Shown in pieces: positions 8,709-16,693 of a stretch of 64,000 nucleotides of DNA (position 1 is its first letter; every line of letters begins with the position of its first letter). The DNA is taken from contig NZ_JASISM010000003.1 of NCBI RefSeq assembly GCF_030063145.1, positions 400,716 through 464,715 of the forward strand, in the 5' to 3' direction. The notes beneath the pieces were generated by a model that saw nothing but the letters and a program-made list of their open reading frames with translations, searched no databases and was not told where the DNA came from. The DNA comes from Cryobacterium sp. PH31-L1. Lineage in GTDB: Bacteria; Actinomycetota; Actinomycetes; Actinomycetales; Microbacteriaceae. Both the position numbers and the translations under genes were made by a program.

Positions 8709-9869
8709 TCAGGCTGCGATTATCAGGCTGCGCGCAACCAGGCTGCGACCGGCCAGGCCAAGTCCGGCCATGGCGAGAAGGAGGCCCACTGCGAGAAATG
8801 GCAATGGCTTTGTTCCAGTGGTCGCCAGAGTGGAGTTGGCCAGCGTTGACCCGAACAGCGGCGTCAGTCGCAGCGCGGCGAGTGACGAATTGCCCGTGCT
8901 TCGTGTGTATGAATTGGTGCCGACGAGCATGACCGGCTGGGTGCCGGTCGTGCTCGTCGGTGACGCCTCGGTCGGTGCGATTGCGCTGGAATCACCCACC
9001 AGACTCACAGCGTTGTCGCTGACCGAGATCGGAAGAGCGACGAGCGGCACGGCCTGACTCCCACCGAGAAAGCTGTCGGTTCCCGTGGTGGTCGGAGATG
9101 TGGAGCCGGTAGCCCAGCCCGGGTTCGACGAGGCGTTCGTTGCCCCCTCGGAATCGGAGTCGCCCGCCACGCTGATCGCGTTGTTCTGCGCGGTCACCGG
9201 CATGCTCAGGTTCGCGAGAAACTGGGTGCCGCCCAGCCTGCTGTTTGAACCGGTCGTGGTCGGCGCTTGCGTCGTGGTCGACGCGCCGTTCGTCGGGGCG
9301 GTCGACTCACCAGTGCTGCTCGAGTCACCGATCACGCTGATGGCGTTGCCGTCGGCGACGATCGGAGCCGTCACGACGGTCACGACCTGGGTGGCGCCGA
9401 GCAGCGAGTTTGTACCCGTGGTGGTGGGATTCGCGGTCGAGGCCGCCGGCTGGGTTGCCGGAACTGGGGTGGTGTCTGACCCGGTGCTCGATGAGTCGCC
9501 GAGTACCGAGATCGCGTTGCCGGAGACGGTCACCGGAGCATCCGTTGCGAGAACGGCTTGTGTGCCGGAGGCGACGCCGTCGGCACCGCTCGTGGTGGGT
9601 GCGAGACCGGCCGCGGCGGCATCGGTCGTGGCCGGTGTCGTCGGCGAACTCTGGCCGGCCGAGGAATCGCCCAGCACACTGATGGCATTGCCGGTGAGCG
9701 TGATCGGCGCGACCAGGTCGGTCACGACCTGGCTGCCCGAGACGATTCCGTCGGCGTCGGCGCCGGTGGTGCTGGGCGCCTCGGCAGCGTTGGCCGCGGA
9801 GATGCCGATGAGCGAGAGGCCCCCGACGAGAAGGGCGCAGTACAGGCCCTTTTTTAAGAATGTATTCAT
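8709..9869 (-). CDS. Secreted LAXTG-anchored protein with five chaplin-like repeats
   Basis: A 386-residue exported protein. Residues 1-28 form a signal peptide ending ISAANA-AEA. Five repeats of about 55-65 residues follow, each with a TTGxxS/G-x-x-x-GxQ segment, a hydrophobic strand, and the core GNAISVLGDSS (variants NNAISVAGDSD, DNAVSLVGDSS). This core resembles the chaplin domain of Streptomyces but lacks its cysteines. The C-terminus has LATTG, a hydrophobic stretch (LPFLAVGLLLAMAGLGLAG) and an Arg-containing tail, the pattern recognised by class E sortases. AGGAG lies 10 bases before the ATG. A second secreted protein gene lies 91 bp upstream on the same strand. A surface-coating or hydrophobic-layer role is inference. 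Confidence 0.8.
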   Translation of the reverse strand: MNTFLKKGLYCALLVGGLSLIGISAANAAEAPSTTGADADGIVSGSQVVTDLVAPITLTGNAISVLGDSSAGQSSPTTPATTDAAAAGLAPTTSGADGVASGTQAVLATDAPVTVSGNAISVLGDSSSTGSDTTPVPATQPAASTANPTTTGTNSLLGATQVVTVVTAPIVADGNAISVIGDSSSTGESTAPTNGASTTTQAPTTTGSNSRLGGTQFLANLSMPVTAQNNAISVAGDSDSEGATNASSNPGWATGSTSPTTTGTDSFLGGSQAVPLVALPISVSDNAVSLVGDSSAIAPTEASPTSTTGTQPVMLVGTNSYTRSTGNSSLAALRLTPLFGSTLANSTLATTGTKPLPFLAVGLLLAMAGLGLAGRSLVARSLIIAA

Positions 9870-9960
9870 GGTGGTAGTGCTCCTAAATGAGTGATGGTGT
9901 GCTCCCAGAGGGGAGACTTCGGTCTGCGTGCTGCCGGCAAGAATCGGCAGGGCAGACCCA

Positions 9961-10704
9961 TCAGTCGGGAGTGGACCCGGGGTCGAACGTTGGCGTTGAC
10001 GGAAGGACCGCGACGCCGATCAGTGCGAGGACGCCCGGTGTGGCGCGATCGGTGGAGCGGCCAGACGGAAGGTCTGACGCCGATCCCGGCATGCTGCCAC
10101 CGGCAGAGTTGGCGCTGGTACCCGGCAGCACGGCCGGGTGTGATGGAACGGGCGCGGTGGGCGCGAGCGGCGAATGCGTCGGGGCCGACGCGAAAGCGGA
10201 TGCCGCAACAGCGGCTGGTCGGTCGGCGACGTCTCCGAGGCGGGCGTGGCCCGCGGGTTCGGGGCGGGGAAGCGCGGGGAGAGCTTCGGCGCCGACAGCG
10301 ACCGCCACGGAGGTGCTGAGCAGTTGTTTTGTGAGCAGTGGAGTCGCGACAGGAGCCAGCAACGCGGTGACCGGGGCAAGTACCGGGGCCAGAAGGGTCG
10401 TGGCCGGTGCTGCGAGTGACGTGATCGGCGGGGCCAGCGCGGCAACCGGTGCCAGCACGGGCATAATGACCGGTGCGAGCGGTGCCGCCAGTGTCAAGTC
10501 GAGATTCGCGGTGTCGCTAACAGCTGGGAGCAGGGTGGCCGTTGCCGAAGTGACAAGCGCGGGTGGCGCATCCTCGGTGTCGGCGAAGGCCGGCGACAGA
10601 GTACCGACCAGAAGGGTGAGAGCGGCCCAGACGATGGCGGCGCCCGTACCAAGAATCGCCAGTCGCAGGGCGTGCCCACGCAGCGGCGAAATCGATTCCT
10701 TCAT
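9961..10704 (-). CDS. Secreted Ala/Pro-rich protein of unknown function
   Basis: A 247-residue protein with an N-terminal signal or anchor (about 13-40, LAILGTGAAIVWAALTLLVG, cleavage plausible after AFA). The middle is made of imperfect repeats of A-P-V-x-x-L-A-P units (for example LAPVIMPVLAPVAALAPPI, LAPVLAPVTALLAPVATPLL), followed by a Pro/Ser/Thr-rich low-complexity tail and a final short hydrophobic stretch VLALIGVAVLP. I do not recognise a domain. A strong ribosome-binding site (AAAGGGGGG) precedes the ATG. It lies directly upstream of the chaplin-like gene, so both may be surface components made together. Confidence 0.7.
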   Translation of the reverse strand: MKESISPLRGHALRLAILGTGAAIVWAALTLLVGTLSPAFADTEDAPPALVTSATATLLPAVSDTANLDLTLAAPLAPVIMPVLAPVAALAPPITSLAAPATTLLAPVLAPVTALLAPVATPLLTKQLLSTSVAVAVGAEALPALPRPEPAGHARLGDVADRPAAVAASAFASAPTHSPLAPTAPVPSHPAVLPGTSANSAGGSMPGSASDLPSGRSTDRATPGVLALIGVAVLPSTPTFDPGSTPD

Positions 10705-10884
10705 TGGACACCCCCCTTTGTGGGTATTGACTTGGCCTCAGGTAAACACGTGTCCCCGAAAAGCGCCATCGAATAGGAGTCATTCCCAGAAATCTCTTGA
10801 TCAACGACCGCGTATCGGCGCAAAAAAGACCGGTGCCGGCACCGTGCTGCCCGTCCGATGGAACGGAGGGCCCCCGTTAGCTGG

Positions 10885-10890
10885 TATAGT
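10885..10890 (+). promoter_or_regulatory. -10 element upstream of tRNA-Arg
   Basis: TATAGT at 10885-10890 lies 43 bp before tRNA-Arg and is the best -10 match in this 228-bp gap. No convincing -35 box is seen 17 bp upstream. Confidence 0.35.
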
Positions 10891-10932
10891 TTTCAAGTTG
10901 TCTCCGGGCGTTACAGTTCGCGAGATTGGCAT

Positions 10933-11005
10933 GCGCTCGTAGCTCAACGGATAGAGCATCTGACTACGGATCAGAAGGTTGGGGGTTCGAATCCCTTCGG
11001 GCGCA
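10933..11005 (+). tRNA. tRNA-Arg (anticodon ACG)
   Basis: A 73-base cloverleaf. The acceptor stem pairs GCGCTCG (10933-10939) with CGGGCGC (10998-11004), one G-U pair. The anticodon stem CTGA/TCAG encloses the loop CTACGGA, giving anticodon ACG (reads CGU; the A is normally deaminated to inosine by TadA, whose gene is at 16214-16690). The T arm GGGGGTTCGAATCCC is standard. CCA is not encoded. Confidence 0.95.
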
Positions 11006-11012
11006 CAGGTTC

Positions 11013-11049
11013 AGCCCCGTTCGACACTACGTCGAGCGGGGCTTTTTTT
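11013..11049 (+). terminator. Intrinsic terminator after tRNA-Arg
   Basis: A 13-bp stem with one G-U pair (arms 11013-11025 and 11031-11043) with a 5-base loop, followed by seven T residues. It ends 43 bp before the photolyase start. Confidence 0.9.
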
Positions 11050-11091
11050 GTGAGTATCCGGCCGGGCTGCAACCTACGTAGAATCGGCCTC

Positions 11092-12555
11092 GTGTCCCTT
11101 CCACGTTTTCTGTTCGCTGACCAGCTCGGCCCGCACTATGACGACGGCGGGCCGATCGTTCTGGTTGAAGCTTCGGCCGTTCTCGCGCGTCGCACCTATC
11201 ACCGGGCCAAGGCGCACCTCATTTTGAGCGCGCTTCGCCACCGAGCCCGCGAGCTGGGCGACCGCGTCGAGTTCCTGCGCACGGAGCACTATCGGGACGT
11301 GCTCGCTGGTCGTGAATTGGAGGTTATCAACCCCACGTCGTGGGGTGCGCGAGCCTTGGTTGCCGACTTGGGGGCATCCGTTTTGCCCAGCAGGGGGTTC
11401 GTGACCAGCGAGCAGGACTTTGCTCGCTGGGCTGACGGGCGACCGGTATCCCGACTCGTCATGGAGCAGTTCTACCGACACGTGCGAACGAAGACGGGCG
11501 TACTGATGCGCGGACCGGAGCCGGAGGGCGGCCGCTTCAACTTCGATCACGACAATCGTCAGGCTCCCCCGCGAAATGCCGTCGGTCTCGGACTGCCCGT
11601 CCCGTGGGCCCCGGTGGAGGATGACATCGACGACGAAGTCCGGCGCGACCTCGACGAACTCGTCAGGGACGGCCGAGTGCACCTGATCGGAGCGGATGGT
11701 CCGCGTCGGTTCGCGGCCACCCGTGCGGAGGCCCTCGCTGCGCTCGATGATTTCATTGACACCCGTTTGTCAGACTTTGGGCCCTTTGAGGATGCATCGC
11801 TGACCGGAGACAGCACGATGGCACACTCGCGGCTGAGCGTGCCACTCAACCTGGGTCTCCTGCACCCGCAGGAGGTCATCGACGCTGTCGTCGCCGCCTA
11901 CGATGCCGGTGGCGTGCCGCTGGCGAGCGTTGAGGCGGTGGTGCGCCAGATCATGGGCTGGCGGGATTGGGTCTGGCACCTGTACTGGCACCTCGGTGAG
12001 AACTACGTTGCCGAGAGTAACTTCCTCGCCGCACACGAGCCACTGCCGCCGGCGTTCCTGCAGTTGGATGGTGGTGCCGTCGAAGCGCGGTGCCTGAGTC
12101 ATGTGCTCGATGAAGTGTCCCGCACCGGGTGGGCGCATCATATTCAACGTCTGATGATTCTCGGCAACTGGTCGCTTCAGCGGGGATATGAGCCGTCGGC
12201 GCTGTCGGATTGGTTTATCAACGCCTTCGTCGACGGAACGCCATGGGTCATGCCGGCAAACGTTGTGGGCATGTCTCAGCACGCGGACGGCGGAATAGTC
12301 GCCACGAAGCCTTACGCCTCGGGTGGTGCCTACATAGCGAAGATGACGGATTTCTGCGGCAGCTGTCGGTTCAATCCGAAAATCAGGCTGGGGCCACAGG
12401 CTTGCCCATTCACGGCTGGCTACTGGGCGTTCCTCGATCGCGTGGAACCGCGCATCCGGGGCAATCACCGCATGGCTCAGCCGCTGGCCGGTCTGAGGCG
12501 GCTCGTGGACCGCGACGCGGTTGTCGCGCAGGAGCGTGCGCGCAGCCGCTGGTAG
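11092..12555 (+). CDS. Iron-sulfur bacterial cryptochrome/photolyase (FeS-BCP, PhrB-like)
   Basis: A 487-residue member of the deoxyribodipyrimidine photolyase-related family, flavoproteins that use light to repair (6-4) photoproducts. The N-terminus LPRFLFADQLGPHYDDG begins the antenna-binding Rossmann domain; the C-terminal half is the FAD-binding helical domain (WHLYWHLGE, NFLAAHEPLPP, NVVGMSQHADG). Four cysteines at 334, 422, 425 and 438 have exactly the 88/3/13 spacing that I recall for the [4Fe-4S] ligands of Agrobacterium PhrB. GTG 11092 is chosen because the frame upstream runs back through tRNA-Arg. It stands alone, convergent with the SDR gene 2 bp away. Confidence 0.92.
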   Translation: MSLPRFLFADQLGPHYDDGGPIVLVEASAVLARRTYHRAKAHLILSALRHRARELGDRVEFLRTEHYRDVLAGRELEVINPTSWGARALVADLGASVLPSRGFVTSEQDFARWADGRPVSRLVMEQFYRHVRTKTGVLMRGPEPEGGRFNFDHDNRQAPPRNAVGLGLPVPWAPVEDDIDDEVRRDLDELVRDGRVHLIGADGPRRFAATRAEALAALDDFIDTRLSDFGPFEDASLTGDSTMAHSRLSVPLNLGLLHPQEVIDAVVAAYDAGGVPLASVEAVVRQIMGWRDWVWHLYWHLGENYVAESNFLAAHEPLPPAFLQLDGGAVEARCLSHVLDEVSRTGWAHHIQRLMILGNWSLQRGYEPSALSDWFINAFVDGTPWVMPANVVGMSQHADGGIVATKPYASGGAYIAKMTDFCGSCRFNPKIRLGPQACPFTAGYWAFLDRVEPRIRGNHRMAQPLAGLRRLVDRDAVVAQERARSRW

Positions 12556-12557
12556 GC

Positions 12558-13256
12558 CTACCCGGCGAAAGCAGTACTCGGCAGGTCGCGCTCGCCGGCG
12601 ATGATCGCGTCGACCAAGCGACGGGCGACGTTCGCTGGGCTGTATCCCGTGGGCAGCCGTGGCGCTGACCCTTGGATCGGTCGAGTGGCCAGTCCGGTTT
12701 CGGTATGGCCGGGTCGGGCATCGAGAAAGCGGATGCCGTCCCGCCGCATTTCCCGGCCCGCCGCCTTGCCGAACGCCGCGAGGGCGGCCTTCGACGCCGA
12801 GTACGCCGCCATGTTCGCGGTCGGACTCTCGCTCACCACGCCGCTGAGAGTGAGGAAGAACGGATCGCGGTGCGCGCCGGAGGATTCGACCAGGGCGGGA
12901 TAGGCGGCCCGAAGCAGGCGCATGGGTGCTGTCGCGTTGACCGCCAGAAGAGCATCGATCGTTTCGTCCGAGACCTCAGCCATCGGTCCGAACGCGACGA
13001 GTCCGGCGGCGTTCACGATTCCGTCGAGGCGACCATGAGCTGCCAGGGCTGCGGCCACGAGCTGGGCGGCCATGCCCGGATCCCGCAGGTCGCCCGTGAC
13101 CGGGGCTCCGGCGACTCCGGTCTCGCTGACGCGTTCTAGATTGCGACCGTGCAGGGTGAGCAGGGCACCATCCGCGCTCAGGAGTCGCGCGATCTCGCGG
13201 CCCAGGCCGCCAGTGGCACCGACGACGAGAATGGATGAGCCGGCGAGGAAAGTCAT
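12558..13256 (-). CDS. Short-chain dehydrogenase/reductase (SDR)
   Basis: A 232-residue classical SDR. The NAD(P)-binding glycine motif is GATGGLG at about 13-19, the NAAG strand is present (VNAAGLVAFG at about 82), and the catalytic Ser (TLSGVV) and YSASK tetrad residues are at about 137 and 152-156. These enzymes oxidise or reduce alcohols and ketones with NAD(P)H; the substrate is unknown. The gene is convergent with the photolyase gene and there is no room for a terminator between them. Confidence 0.9.
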   Translation of the reverse strand: MTFLAGSSILVVGATGGLGREIARLLSADGALLTLHGRNLERVSETGVAGAPVTGDLRDPGMAAQLVAAALAAHGRLDGIVNAAGLVAFGPMAEVSDETIDALLAVNATAPMRLLRAAYPALVESSGAHRDPFFLTLSGVVSESPTANMAAYSASKAALAAFGKAAGREMRRDGIRFLDARPGHTETGLATRPIQGSAPRLPTGYSPANVARRLVDAIIAGERDLPSTAFAG

Positions 13257-13404
13257 GGTGTCAGAATAGACGGGATGCTGTGTGGTTGCGCAAGATTAGG
13301 CTTTCCACCCCCAAGCTGGGATACGATCGGCAGACGTGAGCAAAACTCAATTAGTCTGTATTCGTTGTATTCACAAGATCCGATACGTGCTTGCGCCCGA
13401 GTTT

Positions 13405-13500
13405 CTCACCGGGCAATGTTCGGGCGCCCGGTGAGGAAGGCATTCCTGCGAGGGACTGCCTCGGTGGGGCGAGGGGTAGGGCCCTCGTCCCATCGCCCCA
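13405..13500 (-). terminator. Two hairpins downstream of the MarR gene
   Basis: Directly beyond the MarR stop, TGGGGCGA (13465-13472) pairs with TCGCCCCA (13493-13500). Further on, CTCACCGGGC (13405-13414) pairs perfectly with GCCCGGTGAG (13426-13435). Neither is followed by a clear T-tract. The rest of the 13257-13507 gap shows no gene. Confidence 0.45.
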
Positions 13501-13507
13501 CCTCCGC

Positions 13508-13969
13508 CTAGTCCTGGCTCGTCCCGTCGTCGTCGGGACAATCGATGCGCAGCTTGTCGCACAGCACGGTCAGCTGCTCCAGCTCGGTTTCACTGAGCGT
13601 TTCACCGATCCGCGCGGCAATCGAACCCATGTGATCAACGGCGACCCGCCGAAACAGCGCGAGGCCGGCATCGGTCAGCTCGATGATGGCGCCGCGTCCG
13701 TCGGTCGGGTCGGTGTGTTTGTGCAGGTAGCCGCGCGAGACGAGGCGGTCCACGAGTCGACTCACGCTCGGCTGGGTCAGCAGCACGTGCTGGTTGAGAT
13801 CACGCAAGCGGATGCGCCGGTCCGGCTGCCGAGACAGGTTGAACATCACGTCGTACTCGTTAAGGGAGATCTCCTTCGACGGAAAATTCGCCGCCAGACT
13901 GCGCATGATGGCGACCTGGGCCCGAAACAGGGACTCCCACGCACCCACCGCGATCGTTCGATCCACCAC
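13508..13969 (-). CDS. MarR family transcriptional regulator
   Basis: A 153-residue winged-helix regulator. The DNA-binding core runs LRDLNQHVLLTQPSVSRLVDR (recognition helix at about 70-85) followed by the wing LHKHTDPTDGRGAIIELTDAG with the conserved D-x-R-G pair. MarR proteins bind DNA as dimers and usually respond to small aromatic compounds or oxidants. No target gene is obvious: the neighbours are a winged-helix regulator upstream and an SDR downstream, separated by 250 bp. Confidence 0.9.
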   Translation of the reverse strand: MVDRTIAVGAWESLFRAQVAIMRSLAANFPSKEISLNEYDVMFNLSRQPDRRIRLRDLNQHVLLTQPSVSRLVDRLVSRGYLHKHTDPTDGRGAIIELTDAGLALFRRVAVDHMGSIAARIGETLSETELEQLTVLCDKLRIDCPDDDGTSQD

Positions 13970-14226
13970 CTGCGGCTCCTCGCCTCGTTTACCACGTCGT
14001 TCTCCAAGAATAGAGACTCCAACGGGGGAGCGGGCACCGCGCGGGCCGTGGGGCGAGCATCCGCGGGGCCGGACAACGGTCAGGTTCTTGGCATGAAACT
14101 CGCAGGTGATTTTGTTGACGAAAGGTGGCGCCCGTTACCTATTCGTTATATGTTTTATGTGCGTCAACCGTTTGCTGTGGCGGAAGACGTGAAATGTGAT
14201 TGCAGGACACTCTTGGTGCAAGGGAA

Positions 14227-14259
14227 GAGGGTCAGTCGTAGCCTCTGCGACTGGCCCTC
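14227..14259 (-). terminator. Hairpin downstream of the winged-helix regulator
   Basis: GAGGGTCAGTCG (14227-14238) pairs with CGACTGGCCCTC (14248-14259), 12 bp with one G-U pair. On the minus strand it is followed by a weak TTCCCTT. The 331-bp gap 13970-14300 otherwise holds a locally AT-richer stretch (about 14110-14165) that could contain promoters; I see no gene in it. Confidence 0.6.
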
Positions 14260-14300
14260 AGTCCGTTAATTCGCAATCACCTGGCACTCGCCAGGCTGGC

Positions 14301-15005
14301 TTAGAACAGGTCGGGGCTCGGCGTCGTCGACTGGCGGATGGCGACGTCCGCGTGGCGGTCGAAGCGATAGCCCACGCCGCGTACCGTACGCACGATGTCT
14401 TCGTAGCGGCCGAGCTTGGAGCGCAGACGACGAACGTGCACGTCGATCGTGCGCTCGTTCGGGGTGTCTTCCTCATCGGCAGAGTTCCAGAGCGCGGAGA
14501 TGATCTCGGCCCGGTCGATCGTGCGGCCCTCGCGCAGTACGAGGTACTGCAGCAGCTCGAACTCCTTGTAGGTCAGCGCGGCCGTCTCGTTGTCGAGGAT
14601 GACGCGCTTGCGGGAGATGTCGACGACGACGCCACTGCGGGCCCGGTCAAGCTCTTCGGGCTCTGCGCGGTGCGCAGCTAGTGCGGACGGGTCCTGCAGT
14701 GCGAGGCGCACGACGTCCACGTCGCGCCCGCCGGCACCCTCGGGTGCCAGCGCGACCGCGGCATAGGTTTCGGCGGAGGGAGCGATGTCGGCGGCCAGGG
14801 CTTTGAGCGCCTCGACGATGCGGTTCAGGCTCGTGCCGGCTGCGGCCGCCTTGGCCTCGTCGATGCCGACGTAGAGCACGAAGCCGCGGGCCTCGGTGCC
14901 GGTCGGCACGGCGCGAATGCGGGGAGCGGCAACCGGCGGAGCCAGGGTCAGCTCGGGGCGGTTGAAGTGGGCGGGGCGGGTGGCGTGGATGTGTGCGAGA
15001 GACAT
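14301..15005 (-). CDS. Orphan PhoB/OmpR-type winged-helix DNA-binding protein
   Basis: A 234-residue protein with a C-terminal OmpR/PhoB-type effector domain: VVVDISRKRVILDNETAALT, LTYKEFELLQYLVLREGR, and the recognition helix and wing RTIDVHVRRLRSKLG ... VRGVGYRF at about 190-218. The first 100 residues lack the phospho-acceptor Asp and surrounding pattern of a receiver domain, so it is not a standard response regulator. Target genes are unknown. ATG 15005 is chosen because AAGGA lies just upstream. A possible cysteine-rich leader ORF and a promoter lie in the long 5' region. Confidence 0.82.
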   Translation of the reverse strand: MSLAHIHATRPAHFNRPELTLAPPVAAPRIRAVPTGTEARGFVLYVGIDEAKAAAAGTSLNRIVEALKALAADIAPSAETYAAVALAPEGAGGRDVDVVRLALQDPSALAAHRAEPEELDRARSGVVVDISRKRVILDNETAALTYKEFELLQYLVLREGRTIDRAEIISALWNSADEEDTPNERTIDVHVRRLRSKLGRYEDIVRTVRGVGYRFDRHADVAIRQSTTPSPDLF

Positions 15006-15178
15006 GGGGGTCCTTGAATGTTCAATCGAAGGGAGCTCGACGGATGCGCGAAAGCGCGGCTTCGTTGTGGCTCCGGATGGCCCGTGAGGCCGGAGGGCGA
15101 GTGCTTCAGACAAGCGCTCGGGGCGTCGGTCTGACGAATGAAATCAGTCAGGAACAGGACGCGTGGGGGAAGTGTCGG

Positions 15179-15229
15179 TTAGCGGCACATTCGGCAACAG
15201 CGGATGGCGGGGGTGCCGGCCATCATCAT
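15179..15229 (-). CDS. Possible 16-codon cysteine leader peptide
   Basis: A tiny frame reading MMMAGTPAIRCCRMCR then TAA. Three of the last six sense codons are cysteine. Short ORFs ending in cysteine codons are known in mycobacteria as attenuators that sense Cys-tRNA supply (established for the poly-Cys sORFs). This one lies about 60 bp below a plausible promoter and 173 bp above the winged-helix regulator start, the expected arrangement for an attenuator leader. No strong ribosome-binding site is seen. Being so short, it could also be chance. Confidence 0.35.
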   Translation of the reverse strand: MMMAGTPAIRCCRMCR

Positions 15230-15290
15230 GGCGGCAGTCCCGGGGGCCTCGAGGGAGGTCAGGGGGCGTGCGCTGGTTGTCATAACTGCG

Positions 15291-15320
15291 AGTAAAGCGG
15301 AATGTGACGCCGTGTGTCAA
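15291..15320 (-). promoter_or_regulatory. Possible promoter for the leader and winged-helix regulator
   Basis: On the minus strand TTGACA (15320-15315) is followed after 18 bp by TTTACT (15296-15291). The -35 is a perfect consensus, rare in GC-rich DNA. The remaining upstream sequence to the upp stop at 15537 is AT-richer and shows no gene. Confidence 0.5.
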
Positions 15321-15536
15321 TTTGATGTCGCGGTAAGTCGCCGCATGACGCGCACCACGTTCGCAGCACAACGCCCATTTGGGCGAATCCGTGCACAATC
15401 ACGACTTTGTGAAATATTCCGTGCTCAAGATCTAATCAATCAAAGATTATTGATGTGAACCCGGCCTGGCGTGTTGCCGGTCGCAGAACCTGCGCGCGCC
15501 GGCCGGGTCTGGTCGATCAGGAGGAATACCCGGGCG

Positions 15537-16169
15537 CTAGACCAGGCCGTACAGGCGATCGCCGGCATCGCCGAGGCCGGGCACAATGTAGCCCTGCTCG
15601 TCGAGCTTCTCGTCCACGGCGCCGAGCACAATGGTCACTTCGCGGCCAGCCAGGGCTTTCTCCACGGCGGCGAGCCCCTCCGGTGCGGCGAGGATGCAGA
15701 TGGCCGTCACATCGACCGCGCCGCGGTCGAACAGAAAGTTGATGGCGGCAATCAGTGATCCGCCGGTGGCGAGCATCGGGTCGAGCACGAAACACTGCCG
15801 ATCCGAGAGATCGTCGGGCAGGCGCTCTGCGTAGGTCGTCGGCTGCAGAGTATCTTCGTTGCGCGCCATGCCCAGAAAGCCAACCTCGGCGGTCGGCAGC
15901 AACTTGACCATGCCCTCGAGCATTCCGAGGCCGGCGCGCAGAATCGGCACGACGAGCGGTTTCGGGTCACTGATGCGCACGCCCTGAGCGGCAGACACGG
16001 GGGTCTGCACTGTGACGGCCTCCACCCGCACGCCACGGGTACCCTCGTAGGCGAGCAGCGTCATGAGCTCCTCGACGAGCGATCTGAACAGCGGTGACGG
16101 CGTGTCCTTATCGCGAAGCACGGTGAGTTTGTGCGTGATGAGCGGATGGTCGGCAACATGGACTCGCAT
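15537..16169 (-). CDS. upp: Uracil phosphoribosyltransferase
   Basis: A 210-residue enzyme of pyrimidine salvage that makes UMP from uracil and PRPP. It carries the PRPP-binding loop DPMLATGGS (about 133-141), the [15 protein letters not shown] segment (about 75-89) and the C-terminal [20 protein letters not shown] that contacts uracil. Length and ends match the family. ATG 16169 is used; the frame extends to 16223 without similarity. It is divergent from tadA across a 44-bp gap. Confidence 0.97.
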   Translation of the reverse strand: MRVHVADHPLITHKLTVLRDKDTPSPLFRSLVEELMTLLAYEGTRGVRVEAVTVQTPVSAAQGVRISDPKPLVVPILRAGLGMLEGMVKLLPTAEVGFLGMARNEDTLQPTTYAERLPDDLSDRQCFVLDPMLATGGSLIAAINFLFDRGAVDVTAICILAAPEGLAAVEKALAGREVTIVLGAVDEKLDEQGYIVPGLGDAGDRLYGLV

Positions 16170-16213
16170 AGGCTCAATTCTACTAGAGGCAATCCCACGG
16201 CTTGAGGTGATAC

Positions 16214-16690
16214 ATGCGTGCACGAGATCAACACGACGAGTGGATGCTGCTCGCCCTGACCGAGGCGCGCGCGGCGCTCTCCTCCGACGACGTACCGGTG
16301 GGGGCCGTTGTTGTCGATGCTGCGGGCGAGGTGATCGGGCGCGGCCGCAACGAACGGGAGCTGCATCAGGACCCGACCCTGCACGCCGAGGTCGTCGCCA
16401 TCCGGCAGGCAGCCGCGCACACCGGCGACTGGCACCTGACCGGCGCCACCCTGATCGTCACGCTCGAACCCTGCGTGATGTGCGCTGGCGCGATCCTTGC
16501 CGCCCGGGTGCCCACGGTCGTGTTCGGCGCCTGGGACGCGAAGGCGGGCGCAGCCGGATCGGTCTACGACGTGCTGCGCGACCGCCGGCTCAACCATCGA
16601 GTTGAGGTCTTCGCCGGAGTCAATGACGCCGAATGCGGCGACATCCTGCGCGAGTTCTTCGAGGACCCGGCCCGTCGGGCCGCGCGCTGA
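16214..16690 (+). CDS. tadA: tRNA-specific adenosine deaminase
   Basis: A 158-residue zinc deaminase that converts A34 to inosine in tRNA-Arg(ACG), the tRNA encoded at 10933-11005. The catalytic HAE is at 57-59 and the zinc-binding PCVMC at 86-90; the length fits TadA rather than a larger nucleoside deaminase. Some actinobacterial genes of this type are annotated generically as nucleoside deaminase. It is convergent with the CDF transporter gene 3 bp away. Confidence 0.93.
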   Translation: MRARDQHDEWMLLALTEARAALSSDDVPVGAVVVDAAGEVIGRGRNERELHQDPTLHAEVVAIRQAAAHTGDWHLTGATLIVTLEPCVMCAGAILAARVPTVVFGAWDAKAGAAGSVYDVLRDRRLNHRVEVFAGVNDAECGDILREFFEDPARRAAR

Positions 16691-16693
16691 GGC

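Noticed and set aside
8710..8748. CAGGCTGCG repeated three times at the end of the chaplin-like gene, considered as the edge of a CRISPR-like array
   Set aside because: Units are 9 bp with short spacers and encode the Arg-Ser-Leu tail of the sorting signal; no array follows. No CRISPR array is seen anywhere in the window.
9028..9040. AGATCGGAAGAGC, identical to the start of an Illumina adapter
   Set aside because: The match stops after 13 bases and, read on the minus strand, encodes part of the fifth repeat of the chaplin-like protein in frame with good similarity to the other repeats. It is a coincidence, not adapter contamination.
10858..11091. N-terminal extension of the photolyase frame
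   Set aside because: It runs through tRNA-Arg and its terminator; the family N-terminus begins at GTG 11092.
15144..15398. 84-residue minus-strand frame overlapping the proposed leader peptide
   Set aside because: Arg/Pro/His-rich composition typical of an out-of-frame translation of GC-rich DNA, and no ribosome-binding site or family resemblance.
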